The translations under genes and the position numbers were made by a program. A stretch of DNA of 10,089 bases from Clostridiales bacterium UBA2432. GTDB taxonomy: Bacteria; Bacillota; Clostridia; Lachnospirales; Vallitaleaceae. Numbering within the stretch: position 1 is the stretch's first letter; the number at the start of each line of letters is the position of its first letter. Location: NCBI GenBank assembly GCA_002342805.1, contig DDQW01000016.1:2274-12362 (forward strand), in the 5' to 3' direction. Below the pieces are notes generated by a model. That model saw nothing but the letters and a program-made list of their open reading frames with translations, ran no database searches and had not been told where the DNA came from. This document shows positions 7,412 through 10,089 of the stretch, one piece after another.

Positions 7412-8950
7412 TTATCTTACTTCTTCAATGTATTTAAAAGCTTCAAATGTTGATTCCCCTCCTGTTTTTTGTGTCGAAAAAATAAACAAGCCGACTCTAC
7501 ACCCTACAAAATGATCGAGTGTGAATTGATGCTGTATTTCTTCTCCAAGTTGAATCCATGAATCATCCTTATGATAAAAGCAACTCACTTTATCCTTCAT
7601 ATTACTGAAATCGCCAATAATTTTTAATCGAATCTGATATTGATCGACCGCAATTTTTTCTGTGATTTCACCTAACTGATTATCATAAAAATTTCCCATA
7701 GTGGATATGGGTCCACTTTTTTTCATATGGACTAAGTAGTATCCATCATTTTTTTTGGTCAAGGCTATTAAACTATACTTACTTTGCAATGCACATAATC
7801 CTGTATAATCTCCTACATTAATCTGACTTGCATCAACTGAAACTTCGACTTCACAATATGGATATGTCATTCTTTGTGTTAGACAATTATTCGCTTGGGT
7901 AATATTTCGACTTATTTTATCGGTTTTAATAAGTAGGCATGACATTGCTTTTTTCATGAACCAACATGCATTCACCGGATTATGATTCCACTGCCATTGT
8001 TTTTTTATGCGCACCTGTTCTTTTGTTATATCTGTATACTCAAAAAAATCATTAGTTACTAAAGGTTCATAGACATGGTTTGGATGAGAGCTTTTTATAC
8101 TGATTTGTTTCTTGCTGTCAATAATTGGAAAATCGTTTTCCCAGTGGACCGGAAATATTATTGGAATACGTCCAACTGCTCCACGATCCTGAAAAAGGAC
8201 CGTATACCACTCACCTTCTGGGGTATCAACAATTCCTCCTTGGGCAATGCCTTGATTGCAATACCCTAAATCTTCATTGAATATATCTTTTCCAATAAAT
8301 TGTTCTGTTAATTTATTTGCTACATAACATGCTTGTGTTCTCCTTGCCTTTCCTGTACTCGGCCAATGAATCAAAAATACATAATATTTTCCATGCAATT
8401 TATAAACATGTGTTCCTTCATATCCCAACTGTACTTCCGCTATATCTGAGATAATCTTTTTATGCAAGCCTCCGGATTTAGGCCCCTTTAACTCAGAATC
8501 CAGTTCTGTCACATATATATCTTTATTGCCATAAAAAATATACACTTTTCCATCCTCATCAAACAAAATCGAATTGTCATGATAAAATCCTTCGATATTT
8601 GTTTTGCTCCATGGTCCGTATATTGATTCTGCAGTATATAAATATGTTTTTCGTGTGTCATTTGCTGTGAAACAGACATAATATTTTTTATCATGATAAC
8701 ATAAACTAGCCGCCCACATCCCCTCTCCATAGATGTTTTTACTTCCTTCAAGTCGATGTCGAGGTGAATCTTCTAAACAATCATATACATACGTGATAAT
8801 CTCCCATTGACGCAAATCATACGAGCGAAGTATAACTCCCCCCGGCATGAAATGCATGGTTGTACTAATCATATAATAGGTATTGCCAACTCGAATAACA
8901 TCCGGATCCGGAAAATCCATAGGTACTAATACATTGTTTTTATCATCCAT
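7412..8950 (-). CDS. Glycoside hydrolase family 43 (subfamily 12-like) beta-xylosidase/alpha-L-arabinofuranosidase
   Basis: This enzyme removes xylose or arabinose units from xylan-type oligosaccharides by inverting hydrolysis. The protein has 512 residues. A five-bladed propeller (about 1-300) is followed by a C-terminal concanavalin-like beta-sandwich (about 310-512, starting near KKQWQWNHNP), as in many GH43 xylosidases. All three catalytic acids of the family are visible: D15 as base (FPDPDVIR), D125 as pKa modulator (FYHDNSILFDEDGK) and E178 as acid (GYEGTHVYK). HFMPGGVILRSYDLRQWE and FQDRGAVGRIPIIFPV are, from memory, typical of subfamily 12. There is no signal peptide, so it should act in the cytoplasm on imported oligosaccharides. 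The start at 8950 has GGAGGG about 7 nt upstream; the next ATG (codon 11) lies too close to the catalytic base. It is first in an operon with the kinase and regulator. Xylosidase versus arabinofuranosidase activity cannot be separated by sequence alone. Confidence 0.92.
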   Translation of the reverse strand: MDDKNNVLVPMDFPDPDVIRVGNTYYMISTTMHFMPGGVILRSYDLRQWEIITYVYDCLEDSPRHRLEGSKNIYGEGMWAASLCYHDKKYYVCFTANDTRKTYLYTAESIYGPWSKTNIEGFYHDNSILFDEDGKVYIFYGNKDIYVTELDSELKGPKSGGLHKKIISDIAEVQLGYEGTHVYKLHGKYYVFLIHWPSTGKARRTQACYVANKLTEQFIGKDIFNEDLGYCNQGIAQGGIVDTPEGEWYTVLFQDRGAVGRIPIIFPVHWENDFPIIDSKKQISIKSSHPNHVYEPLVTNDFFEYTDITKEQVRIKKQWQWNHNPVNACWFMKKAMSCLLIKTDKISRNITQANNCLTQRMTYPYCEVEVSVDASQINVGDYTGLCALQSKYSLIALTKKNDGYYLVHMKKSGPISTMGNFYDNQLGEITEKIAVDQYQIRLKIIGDFSNMKDKVSCFYHKDDSWIQLGEEIQHQFTLDHFVGCRVGLFIFSTQKTGGESTFEAFKYIEEVR

Positions 8951-8982
8951 TTTTTATCCCTCCATAGTTAATGATTTTGTTC

Positions 8983-9011
8983 ACTATATAATTTATACTA
9001 TTTTATGTCAA
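8983..9011 (-). promoter_or_regulatory. Sigma-A promoter of the GH43-kinase-regulator operon
   Basis: A perfect -35 TTGACA (9011-9006) is separated by exactly 17 bp from a -10 TATAGT (8988-8983), which matches the consensus at five of six positions. The predicted start near 8976 gives a leader of about 26 nt before the GH43 ATG. It is much closer to consensus than the transporter promoter, suggesting steady basal expression of the sensor pair and the enzyme. Confidence 0.8.
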
Positions 9012-9026
9012 TGTGTTATTGTTTTA

Positions 9027-9041
9027 TGTTAAAGTTAAACA
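9027..9041. promoter_or_regulatory. Possible operator: 15-bp imperfect palindrome upstream of the -35
   Basis: TGTTTAACTTTAACA (minus strand) is symmetric about its central base except for one mismatched pair. It lies between the upstream terminator's U-run and the -35 box, centred roughly 58 bp before the predicted transcription start, a usual place for an activator. It is AT-rich and touches the terminator U-run, so it could be a chance symmetry. It is not a cre site, as it lacks the central CG. Confidence 0.3.
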
Positions 9042-9078
9042 AAAAAAATCTGCCGGCAAATAAATCTTTGCTGGCAGA
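9041..9078 (-). terminator. Intrinsic terminator after the GH2-like gene
   Basis: On the minus strand, TCTGCCAGCAAA (9078-9067) pairs with TTTGCCGGCAGA (9060-9049) over 12 positions with one A-C mismatch. The loop is 6 nt and eight T residues follow (9048-9041). It lies 22-59 nt after the stop of the GH2-like gene, separating it from the GH43 operon. Confidence 0.93.
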
Positions 9079-9099
9079 AAATTTATGGTATCACCCGTT

Positions 9100-10089
9100 T
9101 TATCTCACATATTCGATGATACTATGAAGCATTTGTTTTGCAACCGGTCTATTCTCCAAATCTCCTTGTAGATTCATTCCACAGATCAATAACTTTCCGT
9201 CACCATAAGCATGTCTTTTTTCATACAATAGACTCAATTTTCTATTTGTGTTCCAGTCGTCAATCACATATATAATAGGGTCTACTTCCGTATCTTCAAC
9301 TTTTAACTTCTGAATATTGGCATCATGGATGAGATCAAACCACTGCCAGTTTGTATGGTCATCTGTCACAAAATGTGATAGGGCCGGATGTGTCGGGTCA
9401 CAAGAGATACCCAAGGTATGGGGCGCTTGTCCTTCTGTCCATTGAGTATTCCAAAAAATCGTTGTGAAGCCTGCCGGTATCTTGTCCGCTTCATCCTCTG
9501 CTTCTTGGGGAATTAAGATAACGCTCTTGCCTTCCTTAAGGTATTGAACGGCGACCTCTTCCTGATCTACAATTTTAACGGTATTTGGAAGCTTTGTTTC
9601 AATCTCCGGATAGACCCAGATACTCCATGAATTTTCATATGAAGTCCCTTCAATAGCAATGGATATAATTATTTCACTGCTTTTTTGAATTCGGTCCAAA
9701 TCAAAGGAAATATGGCCCACATAATTTTCGTTTGTGATTGCTATCGTCATTGGATCAAAATTTCCTGTGGTTATTAAGTTACCACTTTTATCTCTGACTG
9801 CCCAGGTCACGCAGGCCTCTTCCATACTCTTGGCTCCGAAATGACTGATTTGGACCTTTCCAACAAAGCTTTCACTTGCCTGCCAGACAACTTTTTCCAT
9901 ACGTAGAAGTGGAACAGTTTCACAGCAAAATTCATGAAATTGCTTTTGATTAAGATAGCCTTTTTCTTCCCAGAAGGCATCTAGCATTCCTACAAGAGCC
10001 GTTCCTTGCCCAGGGAAGTCCGTCAACCCCAGCAATTGAAATCCTCCAAAGCCCGGCGTTCTTAAGGCGGCTTCAATTTCCTCTTTATA
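9100..10089 (-). CDS. C-terminal part of a GH2-like glycoside hydrolase (cut by window edge)
   Basis: The frame is open from the window edge (first codon 10089-10087, Tyr) to TAA at 9102-9100, giving 329 residues of a longer protein. The first residues, about YKEEIEAALRTPGFGGFQLLG, continue into LTDFPGQGTALVGMLDAFWEEKGY. From memory this matches the end of the catalytic barrel of large sugar-binding GH2-like hydrolases, usually about 900 residues or more. After it come an Ig-like beta region (about 55-150) and a C-terminal domain ending GDGKLLICGMNLQGDLENRPVAKQMLHSIIEYVR, also typical of that group. An in-frame TTG at 10035 is not a real start, because the homologous sequence continues before it. 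The catalytic acids, N-terminus and any signal peptide lie outside the window, so substrate and location cannot be judged. The strong terminator after it makes it the last gene of a separate transcription unit in the same sugar-use locus. Confidence 0.75.
   Translation of the reverse strand, partial: YKEEIEAALRTPGFGGFQLLGLTDFPGQGTALVGMLDAFWEEKGYLNQKQFHEFCCETVPLLRMEKVVWQASESFVGKVQISHFGAKSMEEACVTWAVRDKSGNLITTGNFDPMTIAITNENYVGHISFDLDRIQKSSEIIISIAIEGTSYENSWSIWVYPEIETKLPNTVKIVDQEEVAVQYLKEGKSVILIPQEAEDEADKIPAGFTTIFWNTQWTEGQAPHTLGISCDPTHPALSHFVTDDHTNWQWFDLIHDANIQKLKVEDTEVDPIIYVIDDWNTNRKLSLLYEKRHAYGDGKLLICGMNLQGDLENRPVAKQMLHSIIEYVR

Noticed and set aside
8509..8751. 80-codon minus-strand frame inside the GH43 gene
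   Set aside because: It is an out-of-frame reading of the GH43 propeller region, which has intact motifs on both sides; no frameshift is implied.

Overview
The window comes from a low-GC Gram-positive bacterium, most likely a member of Clostridia or a related Firmicute. The signs are AT-rich DNA, strong AGGAGG-type ribosome binding sites, a lipoprotein signal peptide, and a YesM/YesN-type two-component pair next to an LplA/LplB/LplC-type sugar transporter. All convincing genes lie on the minus strand, so the locus reads from right to left. It looks like a Gram-positive polysaccharide (probably xylan or arabinoxylan) utilisation locus.

In transcription order: (1) 10089-9100 is the C-terminal third or so of a GH2-like glycoside hydrolase, cut by the window edge and followed by a clear intrinsic terminator (9041-9078). 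(2) A consensus-like sigma-A promoter (9006-9011 and 8983-8988) opens a tight operon of a cytoplasmic GH43 enzyme (8950-7412), a sensor histidine kinase (7400-5643) and an AraC-type response regulator (5650-3974). (3) A 174-bp gap without a terminator holds a promoter with a good -10 and a poor -35, preceded by three short direct-repeat pairs. This fits activation by the response regulator. (4) The transporter operon follows: solute-binding lipoprotein (3799-2060), an intercistronic hairpin (2015-2049), and two permeases (1984-1082 and 1071-184). No ATPase is present; in this transporter class it is usually a shared MsmX-like protein encoded elsewhere. (5) Immediately after the second permease's stop lies an untranslatable 51-codon remnant of an esterase (191-36), carrying the active-site histidine motif GTHDW. 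It is the trace of a gene whose front part was lost.

How the parts probably work together (inference): the kinase senses an extracellular carbohydrate signal, and the regulator activates the transporter promoter. The lipoprotein and permeases import oligosaccharides, and the GH43 and perhaps the GH2-like enzyme, neither with a visible export signal in the part seen, break them down inside the cell. The architecture is of a known kind. The least expected item is the esterase remnant fused to the end of the operon.
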